Positions 1 to 9,363 of a stretch of 64,000 nucleotides of DNA are shown one piece after another. The stretch is from positions 124,001 through 188,000 of the forward strand of contig NZ_MWWR01000003.1 of assembly GCF_002259605.1 (NCBI RefSeq), written 5' to 3'. The position numbers and the translations under genes are program-made. This DNA comes from Pseudoscardovia radai. Its GTDB lineage: Bacteria; Actinomycetota; Actinomycetes; Actinomycetales; Bifidobacteriaceae. The first letter of the stretch is position 1. Every line of letters starts with the position of its first letter. Under the pieces are notes generated by a model. It saw only the letters and a list, made by a program, of their open reading frames with translations, did not search any database and had not been told where the DNA came from.

Positions 1-3000
1 TCGACAAGGTGTATGCGCTGTCCTGCTCCATCGCGTCGTCCATGATCGATCGGGAATGCCTGTCCTGCGAGGAAGCAGTGAAGAAAATCCGCGACTGGGA
101 CAAGCGCTTCAGGGCGAAGCTGGAGGAGTTGCGAGACTCCATTCCCAACGCCGATTCCGTGAAGGTCACCGACAAAGTTCCCACCAAGCCGAAAAAGTCG
201 AATGCCGACAAGGCCATGACCGTCGAGGAGTGGATTGGCAAGGGCGCGAACGACCCCAGGCTCGACGGATATTATCTCGGCGTCGTCACCAGGCTTGGGA
301 AGACGGTTGAACAGCGCGATCTCCTTCTCGATTTCGTCGAGGAATTCATCCGTGCCAAGCGTGAGCGCGGCATGGCGGAATTCAGCGACTTCACCATCGC
401 CGCCTATCGCCTTGTGGTCGAGCACCCGTCCATCGCCGCCGAATACCGCAAGCGGTACACCCATGTGTTCCTCGACGAATACCAGGACACCTCCACCACC
501 CAGGCGTTGCTGCTGGCCGAGCTGTTCCACCATGACGCCAGACATCGCTCCGCGGTCACCGCCGTGGGCGATCCCTACCAGTCCATCTACTCGTGGCGTG
601 GGGCGAGCCCGGGCGCCTTCCGTTTCTTCAAGGAGACGTTCGGCATTACGCGCGATCCGTATGAGCTGACCGTGTCGCAGAGGAATCCGCGTGTGATTCT
701 GGAGGCGGCGAATCATCTGACGGATGCCTTCCACCACGCGTACGCCGTGCCGTCCAGCCTGTCGGAGAGCCAGCGGGAAATCCCCGTGTCGCCTCTGACA
801 CCCAAGGAGGGCGCCGTCGCAGATGCGGCGACGAATTCGTCCTACATCGCCACGATGTGCTACCAGTACGAGTCGGAGTCCATTGCAGCGGTCGTCGCCT
901 TCGCCCACTCCGCCGTCGCCAAATACGGCACGGATGGCAGGAACGTGCCCGTTGCCGTGCTGTTCCGATCGAAGGGCACGATGAACGGCTACAGGGAGGC
1001 ATTGGAGAAATCGGGCCTGACATGCCGTGTCGTCGGACTCGGCGCGCTGCTCGACCGTCCCGATGTCAGCGATATCATGGCGCTTCTGTCGGCCATTTCC
1101 GACCATGGGGATTACGCATCGGTCCAGCGCCTTGCCATGACCCCGCGCATCGGCATGGGCGCGGACGACGCGCGCAAGCTCGCCAAGCTCGCGGATGCCG
1201 AAAACTCCCGCTACCAGTACCGCGCCTTGCGCGAGGCCGGTCTTGTGGAACCCGGAGAGTCGGAAGAGCCGTCGGGCAGCCAGATCGAGGCCATCGTCGC
1301 CGAGAAGCGACAGGAATACCAGCTGCCGACAGGCGTGACGCTGGTGGATGCGCTGATGTCGCCGAATGTGTGCGAGCTCATTTCCGAATCTGACCTGAGT
1401 GCGCGTGGCAAGGAGCAGGCTATGCGCGTGGCGGATATGCTCCACCGTGCGGAGAGCATCGCGCGGGAGAACGTTCCTGCCTCGATTCGTGCGGCGGGTG
1501 CTGTGCTTGCCCTCGATGTCGATTCCTCCGTGTCGGCCGTCATTCGCGGAACGCAGTCCGACTACACGCAGGCCGTCGGCCTTCTCGTCCAGCAGGCGCA
1601 GAGCTACGAGCAGGAGCTGCCCGATGGCTTCCACGCCACCATTCCCGGCTTCCTTTCGTGGCTGAACAGCGCGTCGACCGATGTGGAGGGGCCTGACTCC
1701 ACGGTCGGTGCCGCGGTGGATGTGGAGCTCATGACCGTGCATCAGTCCAAGGGCCTGGAGTGGCCTGCCGTCGCCATCGTCAATATGACCGAGGGCAGGT
1801 TCCCGACGAAGCAAGGGGATTATCTGTCGATTGCGGCCACTGGTGGTGCACCGAACGAGCATCCGGACTATGCCGGTTCCGAAGGCGTCGAATACATCTC
1901 CCTGTGCAAGTCCTGGCTCGACATGCCCGAGGAGGTTCCGGCCGAAGTGCGGGCGGACAGCGCCATTCTGCCCCCGTTCCCGCACGCCGGGACGCTTGAG
2001 GACATCTCGACCGTCCAGCAGCTCGAACACGAGTACAGCGACGATCTGTACCGCGTGAACGAGACGGAGCACAGGCCTGGCGACGCCTACCTGAGCCAGA
2101 AGGAAGAGTATGGGCGCAGGCGCCATGACGACGAACGTCGTCTGGGTTATGTGGCGCTGACCAGGACCCGCGGTGATGCCCTGGTGGTCGCCACCAAGAG
2201 CACAAAGAGGTATCTCGACCGTCTGACGGATGACGACGTCGCGTCGCTGTCTTACGAGTGGGATGCCGCTGCGCAAGCCGCCGCATCCATGCCCATGCCG
2301 GATGGCTTCAGGGCATCCACCGATTCCGAAACCGATCCGAGCGATGTGGTGGGCCAGTCTTTCCGCGACCGGTCGACAACTCGCGCCGCATGCATGGTGT
2401 GGGGCGACCAAGGCAAGCCCGTGGATGGATCCGAGGATTCGCTTGCTGATGTCGAGGAGTGGAAGCAGGGGGTCGGTGAAGGACTCGACTCATACTATTC
2501 CAGGAAACACGAAGCGGAGGAGGACAGCGAATTTCCCATTGAACTTGTCGAGGTGAATCCGTATCGGAAGCCCGATAAGAACGATAAAGACGAGGGAATT
2601 GAGAACACGGTGCCGTCCAACCTGTGGATGGAGCTGTACGGATACATCGCCCGGTCGGATGCAGACTCGCAGGATGCGGCGTCCGATGCCGAAGACATAG
2701 CCGGAAACACCGCGGATGCCACCGATCCTTCCGATTTTTTCACAGTCTCTTCCCGCTCGACGGTGGAGAAGCGCTTCCGGAATGCGGTGGCTATTCTCGC
2801 GAACCAGAACGCTCTTCTGGCTCCCGCGGGCTATGTGTCCGGAACCGACGAGCACGAATGCGCCGACGTGTGCCGCACGCTCACGGAATGGGGCTGGTGG
2901 TCCGGTATTGACGATTTCTGCAGTGTGCTCGACGGCACAGCTTTCGGCGATACGTCGGCCTGCTGGCCGCAGAAGCTCAATGCCACGGCCCGTATGCTGA

Positions 3001-3935
3001 TCGGCATGAGCTCCGAGGCTGTTCGTAGCATCCTGCCGTCAGACGGCACTGAATCCGAGGCCGTTGTGCAGGCGCAGGAGCTGGCGGCCGACGAACGCCG
3101 TGCAACGTGGCCGCTGCTGTCGAGGGCCATGCGCGTTCTCGACGTGGAGCGCCGCGATGCGGCGATGTCGCGCGATCTCATCGCCCGTGCGAACGCCGTG
3201 CGCGCCACGCAACCGGCATCGGTGACCGGCATCGAACGCACCCTGGGCATTCGTTCGGGGAAGGGCGCCGCGGTGGGAACGGCCGAGGACGAGGCCCGTG
3301 CCATCCTGCGCCCCGTCCCCCAGGAGCCTTTCGCGGGTGCCTCGAAGGGAACCGTGTTTCACGCCTGGGCCGAGCAGCTCTTCAACACGGAACCGGATCA
3401 GCGCTGGCAGCTCGTCGAAGGCATCGACTCGGACCCGGATCTCACCGGCGACGAGAAGCAGTGGCGGCATCGTCTGGCTGAATCGAATTGGATGCAGCGC
3501 GTCTGCGCCGCCACGGAGAAGAAGATCACGACGGTTGTGGCGGGCCGCGCCATCATCGGCACCATCGACGCGGTGTTCGAGGGCGGTCTCGATTCGCGCA
3601 ATCCGATGGGCGGTCCCACCGCCTCGGAAGACGGCGAACGCCTCGTGACCATAGTCGATTGGAAAACGGGCCGCAGGCCGAACGCCGATGAGGAGGAGAA
3701 CCGCCTCATCCAGCTCGATGCCTATCGCCTGATGCTCAGCAGGTTCTGGCAGATCCCCCTCGACCACATCGACGCCACGTTGTATTACGTGGGCGTCGGG
3801 GACGAGGCCGGGCGATTCGTCGTCGCGCGGCGGAAAACCGAGGAGGAGATCGTCGGCGAGATCGAGAAGGGCCTGTACCTTTCGAAGGACACCGATTCGA
3901 AGGACGCTGACATGAAGGAGGCCGATTCCCAATAG
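1..3935 (+). CDS. AdnB-like UvrD/Rep helicase-nuclease, 5' end outside window
   Basis: This is the 3' part of a superfamily 1 DNA helicase fused to a RecB-type nuclease. The frame is already open at base 3, so the start and Walker A lie upstream. Visible motifs are II (FLDEYQDTSTTQ, near residue 155 of the visible part), III (AVGDPYQSIYSWRGA), V (LMTVHQSKGLEW) and VI (GYVALTRTRGDALVV). A C-terminal PD-(D/E)XK nuclease follows (GTIDAVFEG, then IVDWKTGRRP and QLDAYRLML). In actinobacteria this architecture belongs to AdnA and AdnB, whose dimer resects double-strand breaks in place of RecBCD. adnB is normally the downstream gene of the pair, and nothing related follows here, so AdnB is the better fit (inference). 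About 300 acidic, poorly conserved residues separate motif VI from the nuclease. The helicase-nuclease call is firm; the AdnB assignment is moderate. Confidence 0.85.
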   Translation, partial: DKVYALSCSIASSMIDRECLSCEEAVKKIRDWDKRFRAKLEELRDSIPNADSVKVTDKVPTKPKKSNADKAMTVEEWIGKGANDPRLDGYYLGVVTRLGKTVEQRDLLLDFVEEFIRAKRERGMAEFSDFTIAAYRLVVEHPSIAAEYRKRYTHVFLDEYQDTSTTQALLLAELFHHDARHRSAVTAVGDPYQSIYSWRGASPGAFRFFKETFGITRDPYELTVSQRNPRVILEAANHLTDAFHHAYAVPSSLSESQREIPVSPLTPKEGAVADAATNSSYIATMCYQYESESIAAVVAFAHSAVAKYGTDGRNVPVAVLFRSKGTMNGYREALEKSGLTCRVVGLGALLDRPDVSDIMALLSAISDHGDYASVQRLAMTPRIGMGADDARKLAKLADAENSRYQYRALREAGLVEPGESEEPSGSQIEAIVAEKRQEYQLPTGVTLVDALMSPNVCELISESDLSARGKEQAMRVADMLHRAESIARENVPASIRAAGAVLALDVDSSVSAVIRGTQSDYTQAVGLLVQQAQSYEQELPDGFHATIPGFLSWLNSASTDVEGPDSTVGAAVDVELMTVHQSKGLEWPAVAIVNMTEGRFPTKQGDYLSIAATGGAPNEHPDYAGSEGVEYISLCKSWLDMPEEVPAEVRADSAILPPFPHAGTLEDISTVQQLEHEYSDDLYRVNETEHRPGDAYLSQKEEYGRRRHDDERRLGYVALTRTRGDALVVATKSTKRYLDRLTDDDVASLSYEWDAAAQAAASMPMPDGFRASTDSETDPSDVVGQSFRDRSTTRAACMVWGDQGKPVDGSEDSLADVEEWKQGVGEGLDSYYSRKHEAEEDSEFPIELVEVNPYRKPDKNDKDEGIENTVPSNLWMELYGYIARSDADSQDAASDAEDIAGNTADATDPSDFFTVSSRSTVEKRFRNAVAILANQNALLAPAGYVSGTDEHECADVCRTLTEWGWWSGIDDFCSVLDGTAFGDTSACWPQKLNATARMLIGMSSEAVRSILPSDGTESEAVVQAQELAADERRATWPLLSRAMRVLDVERRDAAMSRDLIARANAVRATQPASVTGIERTLGIRSGKGAAVGTAEDEARAILRPVPQEPFAGASKGTVFHAWAEQLFNTEPDQRWQLVEGIDSDPDLTGDEKQWRHRLAESNWMQRVCAATEKKITTVVAGRAIIGTIDAVFEGGLDSRNPMGGPTASEDGERLVTIVDWKTGRRPNADEEENRLIQLDAYRLMLSRFWQIPLDHIDATLYYVGVGDEAGRFVVARRKTEEEIVGEIEKGLYLSKDTDSKDADMKEADSQ

Positions 3936-4611
3936 CGCCGCGCTTGGGGCGCCCACCCCGGTTGCGCCGCCCATGCGTTCACCCGGCAGCGTCCGTTCAT
4001 TTCGCTCACCGCCATATTCGTTCAGCAGCGGGACGATTGGGGGCCGTATACTGGACGCGTATGCGTCACTGATTCTCGTATCCGCCGGCCGGATCCGGCG
4101 TCGCCCATGCGGCGCCCGATCCGGCCGGGCGGGAATCGTGGAGGAGCTCGCCGCGCCTGCATGTCGCCCGACCTGCTGCGGGGCGAAGATGAACCTCCCA
4201 CTGGCAAATCCCCATGGCGCCGTGCGCCGGGGTGCAGTCGGCGAAGTCACACGAGACGGAAGAGGCGACGCGGACAAGGCGGCCGTCGTGCGCCGCGCCG
4301 ATCGCCCGGGCTGAGGTTCATCGCCCGGGTCGTGCGGGCGCGCGACAGCCGCCGGATGGGAACCGTATCGAACGTTTCCGGAATCCGCGTTGCGCACCGT
4401 GCTCGTACGCCGCGTCACGCCGCCCCCGCAAGCGGCGCGCCCGCGTCGTTGAGAAACCCGCGTCGTTGGGAAACCCGCGTTCGATACCGAAACCCCGATA
4501 CCCAGGCCATGGCCGGCATAAGCCACTAATCGGCAGAAGCCGCCCATCGGTCACAGAAGCAAAGCCCGACACGGCCGCCCGCCGTCGCGGGAATCACAAG
4601 GAGAGTGTGAC
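3936..4611. other. 676-bp intergenic stretch, no convincing gene
   Basis: Open frames here have no ribosome site and no recognisable domain. The one local structure is a run of three near-identical 17-bp units (CCCGCGTCGTTGRGAAA, third copy diverged) at about 4440-4490. No clear terminator with a T-run follows the helicase gene. The promoter for the acetyltransferase presumably lies in the last 150 bases, but I could not pick it with confidence. Confidence 0.5.
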
Positions 4612-5439
4612 ATGGTGTCGTCGGAAAGCCAGATGACGACTGGCGTCTCAACGGCAGAACAGGCAGAAACAACCATTCCGACGATGACGGCGCCGGCGCA
4701 GACCGCCCCGTCATCGCCCGCAGACCGGATCGCGCAGACCGCGCACGCCGCGCGAATCGTGGCGCCGTCCGGTGTGCACGCCGCGCACGTCGCTGCGTCC
4801 GCGTCCGCGCCGCATTTCCGCGCCATCCGCGAGGACGATATCCCCGCGGTCGCGCGCCTCGACCGCGAGACCTGGTTCGACCGCGCGTATTACCCGACCG
4901 ACGAATCGTTCGCCTATGCCTCGCATGTCGACGTACTGCGCTACCTTCCCCACACCACCTACGGCCGCGTCGCCCTTGACGCCGACGGAAGCCTGCTCGG
5001 CCTCGCGCTCGGCACCGTGCGCGGCGACGCCCCCGCCCTGCCCGGCGCCGCCCGCCTCCGTAGCGATCGCCGCGCCCAGGCCGGGAACGTCACCGGCGGC
5101 GAACGCATCGTGCATGACATCGACGCCGACATCGACGTGAACCACATGCTTCTCGAATCCGCATGCCGCCGCGTGCACGGCGCCTTCGACGCGGAGCTCC
5201 AGTTGTTCATCGTGTCGCCGCGCGCCCGTGGCCGGGGCATCGGAGGCCGCCTGTTCTCCGGCTTTCTCGACCACCTGCGCTCCCGCGGCGTTTCGCGCTA
5301 CTTCCTGTTCACCGACAGCGGCTGCAGTTACGGCTTCTACGATGCCCACGGCCTCGAACGCGTGGCCGAGACGCCGCGCATCCCGTCGTTCTGCTCCGAC
5401 GAGCTCCTCGACAAGTACGTGTACGCGGGTCGCGCGTGA
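4612..5439 (+). CDS. GNAT-family N-acetyltransferase
   Basis: This is a predicted acetyl-CoA-dependent N-acyltransferase of 275 residues. The first ~60 residues are Thr/Ala/Pro-rich and probably disordered. The fold starts at HFRAIREDDIPAVARLD (near residue 63). The acetyl-CoA pyrophosphate loop is RARGRGIGGRLF, and the C-terminal strand region YGFYDAHGLERVAE is typical of GNATs. The ATG is preceded by AAGGAG about 8 bases upstream. The stop lies 7 bases before the next start, so it is likely co-transcribed with the MFS transporter. A polar small-molecule substrate or drug is plausible from that pairing, but nothing in the sequence fixes the acceptor. Confidence 0.85.
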   Translation: MVSSESQMTTGVSTAEQAETTIPTMTAPAQTAPSSPADRIAQTAHAARIVAPSGVHAAHVAASASAPHFRAIREDDIPAVARLDRETWFDRAYYPTDESFAYASHVDVLRYLPHTTYGRVALDADGSLLGLALGTVRGDAPALPGAARLRSDRRAQAGNVTGGERIVHDIDADIDVNHMLLESACRRVHGAFDAELQLFIVSPRARGRGIGGRLFSGFLDHLRSRGVSRYFLFTDSGCSYGFYDAHGLERVAETPRIPSFCSDELLDKYVYAGRA

Positions 5440-5446
5440 GGTTGCG

Positions 5447-6844
5447 ATGGCACGCAGGAACACGATAGCCCCCTCGCCGTCGCGCACGCCGGAGCCGTCC
5501 CCGCGCGGTCACCGCTCGCCGTACGCCCGTGTCTTCTCCATCCCCGGCACCAAGGCCTTCTCCGCCGCCGGCGCCCTCGCACGCCTGCCGATGTCGATGA
5601 CCAGCCTCGGCATCGTGCTTGCGCTCAACAACCTGTACGACAACTGGACCGTCGCCGGCACCATGAGCGCGGTCTGCGTGCTCGCCATGGCCATCGCCAC
5701 CCCGGTGTACGCGCGCCTTTTCGACCGATACGGCCAGAGCCGCGTCGGCTGGATCGCGCTCGGCGCCGAGGTGGCCGTGCTCGTGGCCTTCGCACTTGCG
5801 GCCATGATGCGCGTACCGCTGACGGTTCTGTTCGTGCTCGCGGCCGGCATCGGCGCCACGCAGTTCGCGTTCGGTGCGCTGGTGCGCACCCGCTGGTCGT
5901 GGGCCCTGCGCGACCAAGGCGACCCGAACCTGCTCAACACCGCGTATGCCTTCGAATCCGCGGTGGATGAGGTGGTGTTCATCCTCGGGCCGATTCTCAC
6001 GGCCGGGCTCGCCACCTCGATTCACCCGGTCGCGCCGTTCTTCGTGGCGGCGGCCGCGGCGGGCATCGGCGGCGCCGTGTATTTCCTGCAGAAACGCACC
6101 GAGCCGCCCGTCGCCGTCCTCACGCCCGTTGATACGACGGCGCGCGGGGATGCGGCGCGTGAGGATGCGGCGCGCGGAACGGCGGAAGAATCGTCTGCCT
6201 CCGACGCCTTTGCTTCCGCCTCCGCCTTCGATACGACGGAGCCCCTGCGTGCCAAGGCGGACCCGTCGAAGCACAGCGCCCTGCAGTTCCCGGGCATGCT
6301 CATGCTCATGATCATGTGGGTCGTGTTCAACATGTGCTTCTCGATGTTCGACGTCTCCATGACCAGCCTCACCAAGGCGCTCGGGCGCGCGAACATCGTC
6401 GGCGTGCAGCTGGCCATGTTCGCCGTCGGCTCGTGCATCGGCGCGCTGGTGTTCGGCAGCGTGCGGCTGCGCGGCTCGCATTGGAAGCACATGCTCGTGT
6501 TCATGGCGTACCTCACGCTCGGATTCGTCGGCATCCATCTGGCGGGGGAGAACCTCGTGCTCATCGGCGCGATCGAGCTCGTCGCCGGCCTGGGCGTGGC
6601 GCCGATCTACGCCACCGGCAACCTCATCGTCAAGCAGACCGTGTCGCCGAACTTCCTGACTGAGGGACTCTCGTGGCTGAGCACATCCGTGAACATCGGC
6701 CAGTCGATTGGCTCCACGATTGTGGGCGTAGTGCTCGACCACGCCGGTCCGAACGCCGGCCTCGCCCTGCCGATGGCCGCGTGCGCCGTGTCGATTCCGC
6801 TCATCGCGCTCGCCGCGCTGTCCGCCCGCCGCGGTCAGTGGTGA
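5447..6844 (+). CDS. MFS transporter (12-TM efflux-type permease)
   Basis: A major facilitator of 465 residues with two sets of six hydrophobic segments. A motif-A-like loop (ARLFDRYGQSRVGW) lies after the second helix. The central cytoplasmic loop is a long Ala/Asp/Glu/Ser-rich stretch (about 6120-6275), longer than usual for the family. The frame is open further upstream, but the first good start is the ATG at 5447, with GAGG 5-8 bases before it and overlapping the end of the acetyltransferase gene. Arabinose-efflux or drug-efflux permeases are the closest general class; the substrate is unknown. Pairing with a GNAT enzyme suggests modification plus export (inference). A strong hairpin 15 bases past the stop probably ends transcription. 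Confidence 0.85.
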   Translation: MARRNTIAPSPSRTPEPSPRGHRSPYARVFSIPGTKAFSAAGALARLPMSMTSLGIVLALNNLYDNWTVAGTMSAVCVLAMAIATPVYARLFDRYGQSRVGWIALGAEVAVLVAFALAAMMRVPLTVLFVLAAGIGATQFAFGALVRTRWSWALRDQGDPNLLNTAYAFESAVDEVVFILGPILTAGLATSIHPVAPFFVAAAAAGIGGAVYFLQKRTEPPVAVLTPVDTTARGDAAREDAARGTAEESSASDAFASASAFDTTEPLRAKADPSKHSALQFPGMLMLMIMWVVFNMCFSMFDVSMTSLTKALGRANIVGVQLAMFAVGSCIGALVFGSVRLRGSHWKHMLVFMAYLTLGFVGIHLAGENLVLIGAIELVAGLGVAPIYATGNLIVKQTVSPNFLTEGLSWLSTSVNIGQSIGSTIVGVVLDHAGPNAGLALPMAACAVSIPLIALAALSARRGQW

Positions 6845-6858
6845 GATGAGGGGATGCG

Positions 6859-7070
6859 TCTTAGGCGGGTGTTGTGGCACCCGCTTAAGACGATTTTGGA
6901 GTGTTTTGCTTCGGTTGGGTGGCCAGAATGGCGTTAGGCGGGTGTGGTGGCACCCGCCGAAGGCGATTTGGGGTTGGTTTTTGACGATTTCTCCGGTGAG
7001 ATGGCGTTGGGCGGGTGTGGTGGCACCCGTTGTAGACGATTTCGGGGTGGTGTCGACGATTCCTGTATCT
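6859..7070. repeat. 73-bp hairpin repeat, array 1 (three units)
   Basis: Three units with a 73-base period, each centred on GCGGGTG-N6-CACCCG; cores at 6865-6884, 6937-6958 and 7011-7029. The first is extended to a 13-bp stem (6859-6871 with 6878-6890, one mismatch) followed by CGATTTT, so it may serve as the terminator of the MFS gene. The second has a perfect 8-bp stem. Between cores the units share GGCGATTTGGGGTTGG and GACGATTTCTCCGG-type segments. The same unit recurs at 43828-43965 and 45790-45975. Apart from this array, 6845-7193 holds nothing recognisable. Confidence 0.85.
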
Positions 7071-7193
7071 GTAGCGGGCGTCGAGTAGAACTGTGGATGG
7101 ATGCGGTCTCGTGGCAGTGGCCCGGCCGGCCCCAACCCCGGCGGGACCGCAAGAGATCGGAATACGAACGATTAACGATTGGATGGAGGAATC

Positions 7194-7937
7194 ATGATTC
7201 GAGTCTCAGTGGTGGGCGCCAAGGGGCGCATGGGCGCGACGGTCGTCGACGCCGTTAAGAACGCCCCCGACACCGAGCTGGCCAAGGCCCTCGACGCCGG
7301 CGACGACCTGACGCAGATCACCCCGGAGAACACCGACGTGGTGGTGGAGTTTACGGTCCCGGCCGCCTCGCTTGACAACGTGCTCGCCCTCGTGAACCAG
7401 GGCGTGAACGTTGTGGTCGGCACCACCGGCTGGACCGACGAGAAGCTCGCCCGCGTTAAGGAGGCGCTGGCCTCCCATCCGGACGTCAGCGTGTTCATCG
7501 CCCCGAATTTCGCCATCTCCACGGTCCTGGCCGAGAACTTCGCCGCCCAGGCCGCCAAGTACTTCGAGTCCGTGGAAATCGTGGAAATGCACCACCCGAA
7601 CAAGGTGGACGCCCCGTCCGGCACCGCCATCCACACGGCGCACGCCATCGCCGCCGCCCGCAAGGACGCCGGCATGGGCCCGATTCCCGATAACACGCAG
7701 ACCGACGGCGGCTCCCGCGGCCAGGTGGTGGACGGCATTCATGTGCACGCCGTGCGCCTGCGCGGCCTCAACGCGCACGAGGAGGTGCTGTTCGGCAATC
7801 CGGGCGAGCAGCTCGTCCTGCGCGCCGACAGCTTCGACCGCAGCTCCTTCATGCCGGGCGTCCTGCTGGCCGTGCGCCACGCGGGGGAGAACCCGGGCAC
7901 GGTCACCGTGGGTCTCGACAACTACCTCGATCTGTAA
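7194..7937 (+). CDS. dapB: 4-hydroxy-tetrahydrodipicolinate reductase
   Basis: DapB reduces hydroxytetrahydrodipicolinate with NAD(P)H in the diaminopimelate/lysine pathway, feeding peptidoglycan and lysine. The 247-residue product has the Rossmann loop VVGAKGRMGATV, the VVGTTGWTDE and APNFAISTVL segments, and the family signature EMHHPNKVDAPSGTA with the catalytic His pair and Lys. Length is normal. ATG 7194 has GGAGGA immediately upstream; a TTG 15 bases earlier is in frame but overlaps the ribosome site. dapA follows after 287 bases with its own promoter and an intervening terminator, so the two genes are adjacent but probably separate transcripts. Confidence 0.97.
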   Translation: MIRVSVVGAKGRMGATVVDAVKNAPDTELAKALDAGDDLTQITPENTDVVVEFTVPAASLDNVLALVNQGVNVVVGTTGWTDEKLARVKEALASHPDVSVFIAPNFAISTVLAENFAAQAAKYFESVEIVEMHHPNKVDAPSGTAIHTAHAIAAARKDAGMGPIPDNTQTDGGSRGQVVDGIHVHAVRLRGLNAHEEVLFGNPGEQLVLRADSFDRSSFMPGVLLAVRHAGENPGTVTVGLDNYLDL

Positions 7938-8057
7938 AGGGCCGCGAGAATCCACGATTTCGTAAGTCCGACACCGTTTCGTAATCTTCACCGATGCCGG
8001 GCTTCCGCATCGGATCGCCGATTCCTAGGAGAATCCGGAATCGTGTGAGGATCGGGC

Positions 8058-8079
8058 GAATCGTGGACCGCGACGATTC
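8058..8079. other. GAATCGT-N8-ACGATTC inverted repeat
   Basis: Perfect 7-bp arms around 8 bases, between dapB and its terminator. The heptamer GAATCGT is conspicuously frequent throughout the window, and GGGCGAATCGTGGA recurs exactly at 15861-15874. It may be an operator for dapB/dapA or part of a dispersed motif; no function can be assigned. Confidence 0.4.
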
Positions 8080-8086
8080 ACAACAC

Positions 8087-8120
8087 GCCCCGCACCGCCA
8101 TGCCGCGGCGCGGGGCTTTT
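8087..8120 (+). terminator. Rho-independent terminator of dapB
   Basis: GCCCCGC (8087-8093) pairs with GCGGGGC (8110-8116) around a GC-rich loop, followed directly by TTTT. Confidence 0.7.
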
Positions 8121-8187
8121 CGCGCCGCCGCACTCGCCCGCCCCGCCGCCCCGCCCGTCCGCGCAACACAACGGTAACCTAACCCCC

Positions 8188-8217
8188 TTGTGGAGAGTCG
8201 CGCCCACGGTCTACCGT
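8188..8217 (+). promoter_or_regulatory. Predicted dapA promoter, probably leaderless
   Basis: TTGTGG (8188-8193), an 18-base spacer, and TACCGT (8212-8217) place transcription start at or just before the dapA ATG at 8225. There is no Shine-Dalgarno sequence in front of that ATG, which fits a leaderless mRNA, a common arrangement in actinobacteria. Confidence 0.45.
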
Positions 8218-8224
8218 TAGAGAC

Positions 8225-9130
8225 ATGACTGAAGCTACTTCTCATCTGCTTGATCCCGCGCCGTTCGGGCGTATCATCCCGGCTATGGTCACCCCTATGA
8301 AGGATGACGGCAGCATCGATTACGACGCCGCCCAGAAGCTGGCGCAGCAGCTCGTGAAGGACGGCGCCGACGGACTGCTTGTCAATGGCACGACCGGTGA
8401 GTCGCCCTGCACGCATATGGATGAGAAGATCGACCTTGTTCGCGCCGTCAAGGAAGCCGTGAACGTGCCGGTCATCTCCGGTGCGGGCTCCAACGACACC
8501 GCCCACACCGTGCGCATGGCGGAGAACATCCAGGAGGCCGGCGCCGACGCTCTGCTGATCGTCGCGCCGTACTACTCCCGTCCTTCCCAGGCCGGCATCA
8601 TCGAGCACTACCGTGCCGTCGATGCCGTGTCCGACAAGCCGATCATCGTGTACGACGTTCCGGGTCGCACCGGCGTGAAGATCGCCACCGAGACGTACGA
8701 CGAGCTCGCCAAGCTCGAGCACGTCGCGGCCGTCAAGGACGCCACCGGTAACCTCGCCAACGCCCTGGAGCGTCACAACCGCACCGGACTGACGTGGTAT
8801 TCCGGCGACGACGGCATCTTCCTGCCGTTCCTCTCCGTGGGCGCCGTCGGCGTCATCTCCGTCATCGCCCACGTGGCAAGCACGCCGATGCGCGAGCTCG
8901 TCGAGGCCTTCGACCGCGGCGATATCCGCGAGGCGGAGAGCATCGCCGCGCGCCTCGTGCCCGTCGTGCATGCGCTTAACGGCGACGGCTTCCAGGCCGT
9001 CATGGCGAAGGCCGCCCTCAAGGTGAAGGGCTATATCCCCAGCGCCGCGATGCGTCTGCCGAACGTCGAGGCGAATGACGAACAGTACAAGAAGGTCGAA
9101 GACGGCATGCGTGCCGCCGGTCTGATCTGA
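8225..9130 (+). CDS. dapA: 4-hydroxy-tetrahydrodipicolinate synthase
   Basis: DapA condenses pyruvate with aspartate semialdehyde, the committed step of the diaminopimelate/lysine branch. The 301-residue TIM-barrel protein shows VNGTTGESPCTH (substrate-loop Thr-Thr), YYSRPSQAGIIEHY, the Tyr segment YDVPGRTG and the Schiff-base lysine in AAVKDATGN (Lys171). Length matches the family. The ATG lacks a ribosome site and sits about 8 bases after a predicted -10, implying a leaderless start. A tetraloop hairpin follows the stop, and RNase J comes 233 bases later, an order common in actinobacteria. Confidence 0.97.
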   Translation: MTEATSHLLDPAPFGRIIPAMVTPMKDDGSIDYDAAQKLAQQLVKDGADGLLVNGTTGESPCTHMDEKIDLVRAVKEAVNVPVISGAGSNDTAHTVRMAENIQEAGADALLIVAPYYSRPSQAGIIEHYRAVDAVSDKPIIVYDVPGRTGVKIATETYDELAKLEHVAAVKDATGNLANALERHNRTGLTWYSGDDGIFLPFLSVGAVGVISVIAHVASTPMRELVEAFDRGDIREAESIAARLVPVVHALNGDGFQAVMAKAALKVKGYIPSAAMRLPNVEANDEQYKKVEDGMRAAGLI

Positions 9131-9142
9131 GATTCCCCAGCA

Positions 9143-9162
9143 CCGGGCCCCGAAGGGCCCGG
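9143..9162 (+). terminator. Hairpin after dapA
   Basis: CCGGGCCC and GGGCCCGG form a perfect 8-bp stem closed by CGAA. There is no T-run, so it may be a weak terminator or a 3'-end stabiliser. Confidence 0.45.
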
Positions 9163-9363
9163 ACATCCGGATCCGCGACCGCCCCGCCCGGGCGGCCGCG
9201 ACGACCACAACGCACACCTGTCGCATAGCTCAAGATGTGAGGTTCGCGCATAGGGCGCGGACACAGGAAGCACCGCGCGGGGAGGCGGCCGGAACCGGAC
9301 GGGCCCGAGGGTCCGCCGCTCCGGCGTCCCGCCGCGCGGCGCGCGTAAGGATAGAAAGCAGCT

